Below, piece by piece: positions 29,862-40,358 of a stretch of 64,000 nucleotides of DNA. The notes under the pieces were generated by a model. The model saw nothing but the letters and a program-made list of their open reading frames with translations, ran no database searches and had not been told where the DNA came from. The position numbers and the translations under genes are program-made. The first letter of the stretch is position 1. Every line of letters starts with the position of its first letter. Origin of the DNA: Prochlorococcus sp. AG-347-M18 (lineage in GTDB: Bacteria > Cyanobacteriota > Cyanobacteriia > PCC-6307 > Cyanobiaceae); NCBI GenBank assembly GCA_003281165.1, contig QCCT01000002.1, forward strand, positions 107,612 to 171,611, in the 5' to 3' direction.

Positions 29862-31442
29862 ATGTCTGGTTCAAGATGGTTTGACAAGTCTCTAGTACTT
29901 AGAGATGGAGTAAAACTTATATCAAGAATTTGGTTACCTAATAGTAATGGGCCATGGCCTGCATTATTAATGAGGCAACCTTATGGCAGGGAAATAGCTT
30001 CAACTATTACCTATTCTCACCCTGAATGGTGGGCCTCCAAAGGGTATATGGTAATTATTCAAGATGTTAGAGGTATGGGTTCTTCTGAAGGAGTTTTCAA
30101 TGGTTTTTCTCAAGAAGCTAGCGATACTTCAGAAACACATGAATGGGTAAGGTCTCTAAAGGAATGTAATGGAAAACTTGGCCTATATGGTTTTTCATAT
30201 CAAGGATTTACTCAACTAACTGGTGAATTAAATTCAAAGCCGCCTGATTGTTTATCTCCGGCAATGACTGGGATGAATATTAAGGAGCATTGGTGCTCAG
30301 ATGGAGGAGCATATTGGTGGCATAACAATATTGCATGGGGACTACAAATCGCAGCACTAAAAATGAAAAGAGAAAATAATTTGCTTGTGTGGGAGAAGAT
30401 AAGATTAGCTTTAGAAAATAAAAGTTACTTAAGAGAAGGAGTTGATATTTTAAAAAAATATGACCCTAACAGTTTTGTTTTGGAATGGCTTAAAAACTTA
30501 AATAATACGATCCCATTTGAAGAATTTAAACCAATTTCAACATGGATTAAACAACCTATGTTAATTATTGGAGGACTTTGGGATCCACATTTAAAAGGTG
30601 CCTTTGATCTTTATAAAAAATCTAAAGATGCTGGTGGAAGCCCAGAGATTATTATTGGGAATGCGACACATTTAAATTGGTGGGAGGGGTCCCAAGAATC
30701 TTTATTAAAATTTTTTGATAAACATTTAAAATCAGATGAAAAATTAAATTCTGGGAATTTAAAAGACGAGAAAAAAATATGGAACATTTCATTAAATAAA
30801 TGGGAAGAATTAGATAATAAATTTCACCCTGAATTTATTTTTGGGCTCAAAAGCGATGGCACAGCAAATGTAGAGGTTGAGGATGGAAGTCTGACCATAA
30901 ATTCAAAAGGATCAGGATGGTTCACAATTGTTAATGACCCATGGAGACCTACTCCATCTGATGGTGGTCATTTAGGTCCAAATCCTGGAAAGTTTAATAG
31001 AGTAATTATTGATGAACGCCTTGATGTAGGTGTTTTTCAAACTTGTTCTTTTAAAAAAGATCAATATTTAAAGGGAGTTCCCACATTAGAAATCCTAGTA
31101 AAAAGTGATCAGCCCAATTTTGATATCTGCCTTGCTTTATCTCTAGTTGAAGAAGGTAATGAGAAAGTGAATCAATTTTCAACTGGATTCTTAAGGGTTA
31201 AAAACTCCAGAGTAAGTGAAGAATGCATTTATCAAATAACAATGCAGCCAACAAATATTTGTTTGATTAAAAATAGCAAGCTTCGCTTATCTATATCTGC
31301 AGCAGCTTATCCCGCTATTGGAGTTAATCCTGGATTTGGGAGAGAAAATGTTGGTGCACCTTCAGCAAATCATAGAATTACTACTTTAAATTTTAGCCTT
31401 AATAAAACATTTATGAAAATGAACCCTTTTTTTAATAAATAA
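29862..31442 (+). CDS. CocE/NonD-family hydrolase (X-Pro dipeptidyl-peptidase S15-like)
   Basis: This 526-residue serine hydrolase has the S15/CocE layout. An N-terminal alpha/beta hydrolase has LRDGVKLISRIWLP, MRQPYGRE and IIQDVRGMGSSEG, with the nucleophile in GFSYQG (Ser112). A cap region follows. From about residue 330 there is a C-terminal jelly-roll domain with the DERLDVGVFQTCSF segment. The catalytic Asp and His are expected in GGLWDPHLKG and NATHLNWW. Substrates for this group range from peptides to esters, so the function here is open. It lies just upstream of glgB with a 52-bp gap. Confidence 0.88.
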   Translation: MSGSRWFDKSLVLRDGVKLISRIWLPNSNGPWPALLMRQPYGREIASTITYSHPEWWASKGYMVIIQDVRGMGSSEGVFNGFSQEASDTSETHEWVRSLKECNGKLGLYGFSYQGFTQLTGELNSKPPDCLSPAMTGMNIKEHWCSDGGAYWWHNNIAWGLQIAALKMKRENNLLVWEKIRLALENKSYLREGVDILKKYDPNSFVLEWLKNLNNTIPFEEFKPISTWIKQPMLIIGGLWDPHLKGAFDLYKKSKDAGGSPEIIIGNATHLNWWEGSQESLLKFFDKHLKSDEKLNSGNLKDEKKIWNISLNKWEELDNKFHPEFIFGLKSDGTANVEVEDGSLTINSKGSGWFTIVNDPWRPTPSDGGHLGPNPGKFNRVIIDERLDVGVFQTCSFKKDQYLKGVPTLEILVKSDQPNFDICLALSLVEEGNEKVNQFSTGFLRVKNSRVSEECIYQITMQPTNICLIKNSKLRLSISAAAYPAIGVNPGFGRENVGAPSANHRITTLNFSLNKTFMKMNPFFNK

Positions 31443-31494
31443 TTATTTTTTTGGTTAATCATTTGATATTATTAATCCTTAATATCTACCAGTC

Positions 31495-33759
31495 ATGACC
31501 GAGACAATTCAAGCAGACTGGATTAAATCAGAAGCTATCAACCTAGAAAATTGTTGCAATGATAATCCATTAAAAATATTAGGTCCTCATTTTTATGAAG
31601 AGCAATGGGTAGTAAGGGTATGGATGCCTGAAGCTGACGAAGTTAAAATAAATTTTAAAAATAATACTTATAGGGCAGAAAGCATAAACCATAAATGGCT
31701 TTTTGAAGCAATCTTGCCTGAAAATCCAAAGTCTAATTACGAAATAAATATTTCACGAGGAGGGATTACACATACACAATATGACCCTTGGTCATATAGA
31801 GAAGAGTGGATGGGAGAAGTTGATAGGCATCTTTTTGCAGAAGGTAATCATCATCATATTTGGGAAAAAATGGGAGCACATCTCATTGAAGAAAAGAATC
31901 AAAAAGGTGTCATGTTTTGCATTTGGGCTCCAAATGCAAAATCAATATCGATAATTGGAGATATAAATTCTTGGGATGGAAGACATCATCCAATGCAAAA
32001 AAGACTAGGAGGAATTTGGGAACTATTCATGCCAACAATGCAAGAGGGGGACACATATAAATATGAAGTAAGAACACAACAAGGTCATATTTATGAGAAA
32101 GCTGATCCATATGGTTTCCGTCATGAAATCAGGCCTCAAAATGGTTCAATAGTTTCAAAATTGAAAAACTTTAATTGGAATGATAGTTCTTGGATTTCCA
32201 ATAGAGATTCTTCTAGTCAAATTAATAAGCCAATTTCAGTTTATGAAATGCATTTAGGAAGTTGGCTCCATGAATCAATAGATAATAAATATCTTGAAGA
32301 CAATGGTGAACCAAGAGAACCAGTGCCAGCTGCAGATTTAAAACCTAGAACAAGATTATTAACTTATCCAGAATTAACCGAAAAACTCATCCCTTACGTA
32401 AAAGAGAGAGGATTTACTCATATTGAACTAATGCCAATATCTGAACATCCTTTCGACGGTTCATGGGGATACCAAGTTACAGGCTGGTATGCACCAACAA
32501 GTAGATTTGGTACCCCAAATGAATTTAGAGATTTTGTCAATAATTGTCATGAAGAGGGCATAGGCGTAATTCTTGATTGGGTACCTGGGCATTTCCCAAA
32601 AGATAAGCATGGTTTAGCATTTTTTGATGGTTGTCATCTTTATGAACATGGAGATTCACGCATAGGTGAACACAAAGAATGGGGAACCCTAATATTTAAT
32701 TACAGCAGAAACGAGGTGAGAAATTTCTTAGTTGCCAACCTTGTTTATTGGTTTGAAGAGTTTCATATTGATGGCATAAGAGTAGATGCTGTAGCTTCAA
32801 TGCTTTACAGAGATTATCTACGCCCAGATGGCGAATGGATACCCAATGAAAATGGTGGGAATGAAAATATAGAAGCGGTTAAATTTCTTCAGCAGGCTAA
32901 TCATGTACTCTTCCAACATTTCCCAGGTGCACTTTCTATCGCTGAAGAATCAACAACTTGGCCAATGGTAACCAAACCAACTGACATGGGAGGGTTAGGG
33001 TTTAATTTGAAATGGAATATGGGATGGATGCACGATATGCTCGATTACTTTGAGATAGATCCTTGGTTTAGGCAATTCCATCAAAATAGTGTGACTTTTT
33101 CAATAACATATAACTATACAGAGAACTTTATGCTTGCTCTTAGTCATGATGAGGTTGTCCATGGGAAAAGTCATCTTTTGCATAAAATGCCTGGAGATGA
33201 CTGGAAGAAATATGCAAATACTCGAGCTTTACTAACTTATATGTGGACCCACCCTGGTAAAAAAACGATATTTATGGGGATGGAATTTGGGCAAAGGCAA
33301 GAATGGAATGTTTGGGATGATCTGCAATGGGAGTTACTAGAATTTGAGCCTCATAAAGGTATCAGAAACTTGATTGATGACCTAAACGCACTTTATAAAA
33401 ACGAACCTGCGTTATGGAAAAATGACTTTGATCCTTATGGATTCCAATGGATTGATTGTAATGATAAATCTAATTCGGTTATAAGTTTCATGAGAAGAGA
33501 AAACGACACCAATGAGTGGCTTGTTGTTGTTGCTAACTTCACACCTAATACTCATGGGTCATACAAAGTAGGTGTGCCTTTGGAAGGATACTATAAAGAA
33601 ATATTTAATTCAGATGGCTCAAGATACGGGGGGAGTAACAAAGGAAATATGGGGGGTAAAGAAACTATAAATTACAATATTCATGATTATCAAAATGCTC
33701 TAGAACTTGCTTTGCCCCCATTAAGCGTTAGCATCTTCAAATATCAATCAAAAAAATAA
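31495..33759 (+). CDS. glgB: 1,4-alpha-glucan branching enzyme
   Basis: GlgB introduces alpha-1,6 branches into glycogen. Domain order is an N-terminal carbohydrate-binding module with [18 protein letters not shown], a second CBM48-like module ([16 protein letters not shown]), the GH13 catalytic barrel and a C-terminal all-beta domain. Catalytic segments are [16 protein letters not shown] (nucleophile Asp), [10 protein letters not shown] (acid Glu) and [10 protein letters not shown] (third Asp). At 754 residues it is typical of cyanobacterial GlgB. It works with glgA at 2.8-4.3 kb. Confidence 0.97.
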   Translation: MTETIQADWIKSEAINLENCCNDNPLKILGPHFYEEQWVVRVWMPEADEVKINFKNNTYRAESINHKWLFEAILPENPKSNYEINISRGGITHTQYDPWSYREEWMGEVDRHLFAEGNHHHIWEKMGAHLIEEKNQKGVMFCIWAPNAKSISIIGDINSWDGRHHPMQKRLGGIWELFMPTMQEGDTYKYEVRTQQGHIYEKADPYGFRHEIRPQNGSIVSKLKNFNWNDSSWISNRDSSSQINKPISVYEMHLGSWLHESIDNKYLEDNGEPREPVPAADLKPRTRLLTYPELTEKLIPYVKERGFTHIELMPISEHPFDGSWGYQVTGWYAPTSRFGTPNEFRDFVNNCHEEGIGVILDWVPGHFPKDKHGLAFFDGCHLYEHGDSRIGEHKEWGTLIFNYSRNEVRNFLVANLVYWFEEFHIDGIRVDAVASMLYRDYLRPDGEWIPNENGGNENIEAVKFLQQANHVLFQHFPGALSIAEESTTWPMVTKPTDMGGLGFNLKWNMGWMHDMLDYFEIDPWFRQFHQNSVTFSITYNYTENFMLALSHDEVVHGKSHLLHKMPGDDWKKYANTRALLTYMWTHPGKKTIFMGMEFGQRQEWNVWDDLQWELLEFEPHKGIRNLIDDLNALYKNEPALWKNDFDPYGFQWIDCNDKSNSVISFMRRENDTNEWLVVVANFTPNTHGSYKVGVPLEGYYKEIFNSDGSRYGGSNKGNMGGKETINYNIHDYQNALELALPPLSVSIFKYQSKK

Positions 33760-33879
33760 GACTGCTCATTTAACTTAGTGCTTCATATAAATGTTCATAT
33801 ACCGTTTTTGCTCTGCTTTGCATTGTAAGATTTTTAAGTTGGAATTTTAATTTTTTTTTAAAACATATCGAATTGAAAA

Positions 33880-34920
33880 ATGGGTCAAGATTTACCACTA
33901 CTACTTTCTGCCGCATTAGGTAAAAAAGTAAATAGGCCTCCAGTATGGATGATGAGGCAAGCAGGAAGATATATGAAAATCTATAGAGATTTAAGGGAGC
34001 GTTACCCAAGCTTTAGAGAAAGGTCTGAAAATCCAGAACTGTCATATGAGATTTCAATGCAGCCTTTTCATGCTTTCAAACCGGATGGTGTAATCCTTTT
34101 TTCAGATATTCTCACACCTCTCCCTGGGATGGGCATAAATTTTGAAATAATAGAAAGTAAAGGTCCAATAATTGAGGACCCAATAAGAACTCTAAATCAG
34201 ATAGAAAATTTAAAAGAATTAGATCCAAGTGAGAGTTTAAGTTTTGTTGGGCAAGTTCTTTCTTCACTAAAAAAAGATGTTAATAATGAGGCAACAGTTT
34301 TAGGTTTTGTTGGCGCACCTTGGACTCTTGCTGCATATGTAGTTGAAGGGAAAAGCAGTAAAAATTATTCTCTAATAAAATCAATGGCTTTTAGAGAACC
34401 AGACTTACTTCATAAACTTCTTGATCATTTTGCAAAATCTATTGGTGAATATCTTAAATATCAAATAAAATCTGGAGCACAAGTAGTACAAATTTTTGAT
34501 TCATGGGCAGGCCAACTAAGTCCACAAGATTACGATATCTTTGCTGGACCGTATCAAAAAAAAGTTGTTGACATTGTAAAAGCAGAATACCCTGAAACGC
34601 CAGTAATTCTATACATTTCAGGAAGTGCTGGTGTCATAGAAAGAATGGCAAAAACTGGAGTAGATATTATCTCATTAGACTGGACAGTAGATATTGAAGA
34701 GGCTTGTAAAAGAATCCCTAGTGGGATAGGAATTCAAGGTAATGTTGACCCTGGCATTTTATTCGGAAACAAAGAATCAATAAAAGAAAGGATAGATAAT
34801 ACTTTCAATAAAATTAAAGACAGGAAATATATTCTTAATTTGGGTCATGGGATTTTACCCGGGACACCAGAAGAAAATGCTCAAACATTTTTTGAACACG
34901 GAAAAAAACTCACTTACTAG
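33880..34920 (+). CDS. hemE: Uroporphyrinogen decarboxylase
   Basis: HemE decarboxylates uroporphyrinogen III to coproporphyrinogen III, shared by heme and chlorophyll synthesis. The N-terminal signature [12 protein letters not shown] (residues 21-32) and [14 protein letters not shown] with the catalytic Asp are clear, as are [16 protein letters not shown] and the C-terminal [16 protein letters not shown]. At 346 residues it is full length. The ATG at 33880 begins [12 protein letters not shown]. It follows glgB after 120 bp of T-rich spacer and precedes the epimerase gene by 8 bp. Confidence 0.97.
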   Translation: MGQDLPLLLSAALGKKVNRPPVWMMRQAGRYMKIYRDLRERYPSFRERSENPELSYEISMQPFHAFKPDGVILFSDILTPLPGMGINFEIIESKGPIIEDPIRTLNQIENLKELDPSESLSFVGQVLSSLKKDVNNEATVLGFVGAPWTLAAYVVEGKSSKNYSLIKSMAFREPDLLHKLLDHFAKSIGEYLKYQIKSGAQVVQIFDSWAGQLSPQDYDIFAGPYQKKVVDIVKAEYPETPVILYISGSAGVIERMAKTGVDIISLDWTVDIEEACKRIPSGIGIQGNVDPGILFGNKESIKERIDNTFNKIKDRKYILNLGHGILPGTPEENAQTFFEHGKKLTY

Positions 34921-34928
34921 TCACAGTC

Positions 34929-35912
34929 TTGACATATAAAAACTTATTAATCACAGGTGCGAATGGATGTGTTGGCCAATATTTAGTTGATTGGTTTTTA
35001 AAGAACACAAAATTCAGGCTTTATCTCATGGTAAGAGACAAAAGTAAGTTGCCAATTTCTGTTCAAGAAAATAAGAAAGTCAAGTTAATGGTGTGTGATA
35101 TAAGGGAATCAAATAGGTATAAAAAGGAAATTAGTCAAATTAATTACCTAATACATACTGCTACAGCTTGGGGAGATCCCAAAAGAGCCTATGAAGTAAA
35201 CATTAAAGCTTTTGAAGAATTACTCGAAATGCTTAATATTGACAAGTTAGAAAAGATTATTTATTTTTCAACAGCTAGCATTCTTGATACCCAGACAGAA
35301 TTAATGAGGGAATCATTGATTTATGGAACAGAGTACATTCAAACAAAATATGAATGTTTCCAGAGGCTTAGAGAAAGCTCATTTGCAGAGAAAACTTTCG
35401 CTGTTTTCCCTACCTTGGTTTTTGGAGGAAATCTTGGGAAAAAAAGTAAATATCCTGTGAGTTATTTAACTAGTGGATTGAAAGAAATTGGAAAATGGCT
35501 TTGGATAGCAAGATTTTTAAAACTAGATTCTAAATTTCATTTTATACACGCAAATGATATCGCTCAAATTTGTGGGTTTCTAATTAAAAATTATAAAGAA
35601 GAGCAATATAAAGGCTTTAGAAAATTTGTCCTAGGTCAGAAATTCATTTCAATTGATCATGCCATAATTACACTTTTAAAAAGAAATAATATGAGGAGAT
35701 TTTTTGCGATACCCCTCACAAAAAATATTCTAAAAATATTATTAAGAATTCTCCCCATCCAAACCACCCCTTGGGATAGCTTCAGTATCAAGAAATATGA
35801 CTTTAATCATGTCCCCATCACTAATCCTGAGACGTTCAAACTTAAAAGTTATGCGAAGTCACTAAATGATATTTTAAGGTTATCAAAGTTACCAAGCTGT
35901 AATAACAATTAA
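34929..35912 (+). CDS. NAD-dependent epimerase/dehydratase family protein
   Basis: This extended short-chain dehydrogenase fold has the NAD(P) motif LLITGANGCVGQYLVDW at residues 6-22, a D-x-R segment (CDIRES), IHTATAWGDPKRAYEVN, and YFSTASI followed by YIQTKYECFQ, which supplies the YxxxK catalytic pair. The length is 327 residues. The start is TTG, just before TYKNLLITG, since no upstream ATG is in frame. The substrate is unknown. It follows hemE by 8 bp, which hints at a link to tetrapyrrole metabolism, but the family is too broad to say. Confidence 0.85.
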   Translation: MTYKNLLITGANGCVGQYLVDWFLKNTKFRLYLMVRDKSKLPISVQENKKVKLMVCDIRESNRYKKEISQINYLIHTATAWGDPKRAYEVNIKAFEELLEMLNIDKLEKIIYFSTASILDTQTELMRESLIYGTEYIQTKYECFQRLRESSFAEKTFAVFPTLVFGGNLGKKSKYPVSYLTSGLKEIGKWLWIARFLKLDSKFHFIHANDIAQICGFLIKNYKEEQYKGFRKFVLGQKFISIDHAIITLLKRNNMRRFFAIPLTKNILKILLRILPIQTTPWDSFSIKKYDFNHVPITNPETFKLKSYAKSLNDILRLSKLPSCNNN

Positions 35913-35971
35913 AATTCTCGCAGTTAGACTCCCAAAGCCTTGTAATATATATAAATAAATAAATTTTAATT

Positions 35972-36322
35972 ATGTTACGATCAATCTTTGCAGGGTTATT
36001 CGCAATAGTCTTAACTCTAGGTCTAGGAATTTCATCAGTTTCAGCTAAAACTGTTGAAGTAAAACTTGGAACTGATGCTGGAATGCTTGCATTTGAACCA
36101 AGTACAGTAACCATTAGTGCTGGTGATACAGTTAAATTCGTCAATAATAAATTAGCTCCTCACAATGCTGTTTTTGATGGACATGAGGAATTAAGTCATG
36201 CAGACCTAGCTTTCGCTCCAGGAGAGTCTTGGGAAGAAACATTTGATACTGCAGGAACTTATGATTACTATTGCGAGCCTCATAGAGGAGCTGGAATGGT
36301 AGGCAAGGTTATTGTTGAATAA
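35972..36322 (+). CDS. petE: Plastocyanin
   Basis: Plastocyanin is the copper protein of the thylakoid lumen that carries electrons from cytochrome b6f to photosystem I. The 116-residue precursor has a Sec-type signal peptide cleaved after VSA (residue 25). The four copper ligands are visible: His64 in LAPHNAVF, Cys101 and His104 in [10 protein letters not shown], and Met109. A T-rich, repeat-containing 3' region follows. The 5' gap contains TAATAT/TATAAA-like -10 candidates close to the start. Confidence 0.97.
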   Translation: MLRSIFAGLFAIVLTLGLGISSVSAKTVEVKLGTDAGMLAFEPSTVTISAGDTVKFVNNKLAPHNAVFDGHEELSHADLAFAPGESWEETFDTAGTYDYYCEPHRGAGMVGKVIVE

Positions 36323-36386
36323 ATCTTTTAATACTTAAGTACTTTTTTACTTAATACTTAATACAGTCATAACTATATTTTGATTG

Positions 36387-38969
36387 ATGAAAATAGTTCC
36401 AAGCGAATTTTCAAATTCTGCTTGGAGCTGTTTTATTTTAGCCAAAGAAATTGCCTATAAAAATAATCAACAAAACGTAGACTCTGACTATTTATTATTA
36501 GCTCTTATAGAACAAGACAACCTTACAAAAAAAATCTTAGAAAAAAATAATGTAAATATCAAAGAGATTAAGAAAGAAATAATGTCTTCATTAAATTTGA
36601 AGGCAAAAATGAAGAATAAACAAGAAAATTTATATATCGGTGATACTCTTCACAAAATATTTTTGAAAGCGAATGAAATTAAAAATGCTTTAAATGATGT
36701 AGTGATATCAACAGAACACTTAGTTTACGGTTTCACTTATGATGATAAATATGGATTTCAAATTTTAAATCAAAAAAGCATTCCAGAATTTCTTGAAACT
36801 ATAAAGGAAATGAAGTCAGATCCAGCAGTAAAAAACGAATTTGATACTTCTAATGAGTCTTTAGAAAAATATGGTATTGATCTAACTCAATCTGCAAGAG
36901 ATGGAATTTTAGACCCTGTTATTGGTAGGGATGAAGAGATTAGAAGAACAATTCAAATATTGAGTAGAAGAACAAAAAATAATCCGGTACTTATTGGAGA
37001 ACCTGGGGTTGGCAAAACGGCCATTGTTGAAGGGTTGGCTCAAAGAATTATTAATGGAGATGTACCTTTTGCCCTACAAGATAGGCAACTAATTTCATTA
37101 GATATGGGTTCACTTATAGCTGGGGCAAAATATCGTGGAGAATTTGAAGAAAGAATAAAAAATGTCCTGAAGAAAGTTAAGGAATCAGACGGTAAAATCA
37201 TTCTTTTTATTGATGAAATTCATACAGTTGTTGGAGCTGGTGCTAGCGGAGGTTCTTTAGATGCAAGCAACCTATTAAAGCCAATGCTTGCAAGAGGAGA
37301 ACTTAGATGTATTGGTGCTACAACCATTATTGAACATAAACAAAATATAGAAAAAGATCCTGCTCTAGAACGAAGATTTCAGAAAATAAAAATTGATGCT
37401 CCTTCAATAGATGATACTGTATCAATATTAAGAGGATTAAGAGAAAGATACGAAGTTCATCATAGTGTGAGAATTTCTGATAATGCTTTAGTTGCAGCCG
37501 CAACCCTCAGCGAAAGATATATTAACGATAGATTTCTTCCTGACAAAGCAATAGATCTAATCGATGAAGCAGCCTCAAGATTAAATATGGTAATAACTTC
37601 CAAACCTGAAGAAATTGATGAAATTGATCGGAAAGTTCTGCAGTTAGAAATGGAAAAATTATCTTTAAAAAGAGAAACAGATGATTTTTCTGTAGAAAGA
37701 TTAAAAAAAATCAATAATGAACTCATATCCCTTAAAGATAAACAGGCAGAATTAGGCGCTAAATGGAAAAAAGAAAAAGATGAAATTGATGAGGTTAGCA
37801 CCATAAAAGAAGAAATTGAATCTGTTCAATTGCAAATAGATCAAGCCAAAAGGAGTTTTGACCTCAACAAAGCAGCAGAATTAGAATTTGGAATTTTAAA
37901 TTCTTTACAAAAAAAATTAAAAGAAAAAAGTGAGTGTCTAGTTAATTCTCATAAAAACGGAGAGACGAGTCTTTTAAGGCAAGAGGTTACTTTTGATGAT
38001 ATTGCAGAAGTTGTCTCAAAGTGGACCTCTATTCCAGTACAGAACTTAAACCAGTCAGAAAAAGATAAACTCTTGAGCCTCGAGTCGATCCTTAAAGAAA
38101 AGATTATTGGTCAAGATAGTGCAATTAGGGCTGTTGCAGATTCCATTAAGAGATCAAGGACTGGTCTAAATGATCCAAGCAAGCCATTAGCCAGTTTCCT
38201 CTTCTTGGGTCCAACTGGTGTTGGGAAAACAGAGCTGAGTAAAGTAACAGCCAAAATTATATTCGATTCAAATTCTTCAATAACAAGACTGGATATGTCT
38301 GAATATATGGAAAAGCATTCAGTAAGCAAAATTATAGGTGCTCCTCCTGGATATTTAGGTTTCGAATCAGGCGGTCAATTAACTGAAGCAGTGCGGAAAA
38401 ATCCTTATTCCTTGATACTTCTAGATGAAATAGAAAAAGCACACAAAGACATTTTAGATATTCTTTTACAAGTTCTAGATGATGGAATTATTACTGATGG
38501 TCAGGGTCGTACAATCAATTTCAAAAATTCAATCATTGTTCTCACAAGTAATTTAGGAAGTCAATCAATAAATGATTTATCAGTTAGAAAAGAAGAAACA
38601 AATGAAATTAAGAAAGTTGTAGATGATGAACTTAAAAAATTTTTCAAGCCTGAGTTTTTAAATCGACTTGATGAAATAGTTATTTTTAATAATTTAGAAT
38701 TAAACGACATAAAAAAAATTGCAAAAGTCCAGCTTCAGAATTTAGAAAAAAGACTTATCAAAAAAAACTTAAAATGCAAAATTACGGATGAGGTAATTAA
38801 CCAACTTGTCGAAAATAGTTTCGATCATGCATATGGTGCAAGACCTTTAAAAAGAATTATTCAAAAACAAATTGAGACAAAAATTTCAAATAATATATTG
38901 AATAATCATTACCTTAATAAAGACGAAATTAATATTTATCTTGTTAATGGAGAGATAATTGTTGATTAA
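36387..38969 (+). CDS. clpB: ClpB-type AAA+ disaggregase
   Basis: This ATP-driven chaperone works with DnaK to dissolve aggregates. The 860-residue protein contains all ClpB domains: Clp N-domain (1-140), AAA1 with GEPGVGKT and [14 protein letters not shown], a full coiled-coil M-domain (about 400-530, [19 protein letters not shown]), AAA2 with GPTGVGKT and [19 protein letters not shown], and a D2 tail. The M-domain rules out ClpC/ClpA. The N-domain is divergent and the sequence looks like a second, non-heat-shock ClpB paralogue (ClpB2-like) known in cyanobacteria, though that is inference. I chose ATG at 36387 over TTG at 36384. Confidence 0.92.
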   Translation: MKIVPSEFSNSAWSCFILAKEIAYKNNQQNVDSDYLLLALIEQDNLTKKILEKNNVNIKEIKKEIMSSLNLKAKMKNKQENLYIGDTLHKIFLKANEIKNALNDVVISTEHLVYGFTYDDKYGFQILNQKSIPEFLETIKEMKSDPAVKNEFDTSNESLEKYGIDLTQSARDGILDPVIGRDEEIRRTIQILSRRTKNNPVLIGEPGVGKTAIVEGLAQRIINGDVPFALQDRQLISLDMGSLIAGAKYRGEFEERIKNVLKKVKESDGKIILFIDEIHTVVGAGASGGSLDASNLLKPMLARGELRCIGATTIIEHKQNIEKDPALERRFQKIKIDAPSIDDTVSILRGLRERYEVHHSVRISDNALVAAATLSERYINDRFLPDKAIDLIDEAASRLNMVITSKPEEIDEIDRKVLQLEMEKLSLKRETDDFSVERLKKINNELISLKDKQAELGAKWKKEKDEIDEVSTIKEEIESVQLQIDQAKRSFDLNKAAELEFGILNSLQKKLKEKSECLVNSHKNGETSLLRQEVTFDDIAEVVSKWTSIPVQNLNQSEKDKLLSLESILKEKIIGQDSAIRAVADSIKRSRTGLNDPSKPLASFLFLGPTGVGKTELSKVTAKIIFDSNSSITRLDMSEYMEKHSVSKIIGAPPGYLGFESGGQLTEAVRKNPYSLILLDEIEKAHKDILDILLQVLDDGIITDGQGRTINFKNSIIVLTSNLGSQSINDLSVRKEETNEIKKVVDDELKKFFKPEFLNRLDEIVIFNNLELNDIKKIAKVQLQNLEKRLIKKNLKCKITDEVINQLVENSFDHAYGARPLKRIIQKQIETKISNNILNNHYLNKDEINIYLVNGEIIVD

Positions 38970-39005
38970 AGAATTCAATATGACTTGAAATTTAACAACT
39001 TTGAT

Positions 39006-39476
39006 CTAAGAATTGAACCAATCAGGAATTTCCTCATAACTTGCTTTATTAGATTTATTTTCTTTTGATTCTGTTTTCCAACAACATGTTCTCCCCTTAT
39101 CCTTGTCCTGCAAGTATTCATTAGCCCATCTCCAAATTAACTCAGAAGTGAACTCCATTCCCACATTATCCATAATTCTCAGATCTAAAGCATCTAAGTC
39201 ATGTAATTTTTCCCAATAATTCAACAAAGGGTCATCTTTATTTACTAAAAAAGTATGATCAAATTGCTCCTTTAGTCTATTTTCTAGGGGCTTTAGACTT
39301 GAAAAATCCACAACAAAACCATTTAGGTCTAATTTTTTTGCAGTGAACCAAAAGGTGAATGATCTTGAATATCCATGCACAAATCTGCAATGGCCTTCAT
39401 GGCGCCATTGCCTATGTGAACAGGGAAAATCCTCGTAACTTTTGCTGCATGAAAATTTCAAAGAATGAATATACAT
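39006..39476 (-). CDS. 6-pyruvoyl-tetrahydropterin synthase/QueD family protein, HGY variant
   Basis: This 156-residue tunnel-fold protein belongs to the QueD/PTPS superfamily. The segment CSHRQWRHEGHCRFVHGYSRSF aligns with the zinc/catalytic block: His21, catalytic Cys30 and His34 are kept, but the usual second His of HGH is Tyr36. FDHTFLV (catalytic Asp-His pair) and FTSELIWRWA (Glu) are also present. QueD makes 6-carboxy-tetrahydropterin for queuosine; PTPS makes tetrahydrobiopterin. The HGY change means zinc binding differs, so the reaction is open. I recall similar HGY proteins widely in marine bacteria. ATG at 39476 is preferred over TTG at 39479. Confidence 0.85.
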   Translation of the reverse strand: MYIHSLKFSCSKSYEDFPCSHRQWRHEGHCRFVHGYSRSFTFWFTAKKLDLNGFVVDFSSLKPLENRLKEQFDHTFLVNKDDPLLNYWEKLHDLDALDLRIMDNVGMEFTSELIWRWANEYLQDKDKGRTCCWKTESKENKSNKASYEEIPDWFNS

Positions 39477-39539
39477 CAATTAACTGTTAGGATAATTTTT
39501 AATAAAACACAATGAGTAGGATTTAACATAACGAAAATA

Positions 39540-40199
39540 ATGACTTATTCAACTAATTTTTCGATAGAAGATCTACGCTTTGATAATTATGGATTAATCC
39601 CTGCAATAGCACAAGATTGGCTTGATGGGTCAATTCTTATGCTTGCTTGGATGAATAAAGAATCTTTAACAATGACACTTGAAACCAAAAACGTTCATTA
39701 CTGGAGTAGATCAAGATCAGAAATTTGGAGAAAAGGAGCTACAAGTGGAAGTACCCAAATACTTAAAGAGATAAGATTTGACTGCGATAATGATGCACTA
39801 ATCCTTTTAATTGAACAAAATGGTTCAGGAGCATGTCACACTGGGGAAAAAAGTTGTTTTTTCAACGAAATTCAAATTAATCAAAATAATAAAAAAGAGA
39901 AAAAAACAACTCCCTTCTCAAATATTTGCTCTGAATTATTTAATACAATTAACGAAAGGTCAATAAATCCATCAGAAAAAAGTTATACAAATCATTTATT
40001 AACAAAAGGCAGTAATACTATTTTGAAAAAAATAGGAGAGGAATCTGCAGAATTCATAATGGCTTGCAAAGATAATGATAAAAATTCAATCTCAAATGAA
40101 GCTGCTGATTTAATTTATCATCTGCAAGTAGCCCTTATGCATAAAGGCGTTGAGTGGAGAGATATACTTTCTGTTCTAGAATCAAGAAGAAAAAATTAA
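39540..40199 (+). CDS. hisIE: Bifunctional phosphoribosyl-AMP cyclohydrolase / phosphoribosyl-ATP pyrophosphatase
   Basis: This fused enzyme carries out the second and third steps of histidine synthesis. The N-terminal HisI part (about residues 10-115) has MLAWMNKESL, WSRSRSEIWRKGATSG, FDCDNDALILLI and GSGACHTGEKSCFF with the zinc/magnesium ligands. The C-terminal HisE part (about 125-219) has the EESAEFIMACKDNDKN and NEAADLIYHLQVALM motifs typical of the MazG-like fold. At 219 residues it is normal for the fusion. hisG is 15 kb away in this window. Confidence 0.96.
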   Translation: MTYSTNFSIEDLRFDNYGLIPAIAQDWLDGSILMLAWMNKESLTMTLETKNVHYWSRSRSEIWRKGATSGSTQILKEIRFDCDNDALILLIEQNGSGACHTGEKSCFFNEIQINQNNKKEKKTTPFSNICSELFNTINERSINPSEKSYTNHLLTKGSNTILKKIGEESAEFIMACKDNDKNSISNEAADLIYHLQVALMHKGVEWRDILSVLESRRKN

Positions 40200-40270
40200 A
40201 TAATTAAAATTTTAAATTTATAATTTTTTTTACCTAAAAATTTAAAAAAAATGTAAATAACTAATTAATA

Positions 40271-40299
40271 ATTATTAATTAATTATTAATTAATTATTA
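40271..40299. repeat. Phased 11-bp AT-only tandem repeat
   Basis: The 11-base unit ATTATTAATTA occurs twice in full (40271-40281 and 40282-40292) and continues for seven more bases. The period equals about one helical turn, so the A/T steps stay on one face of the DNA. It lies in the 159-bp gap between hisIE and the sigma-factor gene, about 60 bp upstream of the GTG start, where it could bend promoter DNA. AT-rich drift alone is a plausible alternative. The gap contains no gene. Confidence 0.7.
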
Positions 40300-40358
40300 C
40301 ATGTATGGCTTATTACTGAATTGACTATAAGTTGAATGTATCAACAATGAGGTAAATC

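Noticed and set aside
33770..34009. Leftward ORF of 79 codons across the glgB-hemE gap
   Set aside because: It overlaps the conserved hemE N-terminus and has no recognisable family; it is likely an antisense shadow.
35842..36144. Leftward ORF of 100 codons across the petE start
   Set aside because: It is antisense to the petE signal peptide and mature start, and its composition follows the complementary strand of petE.
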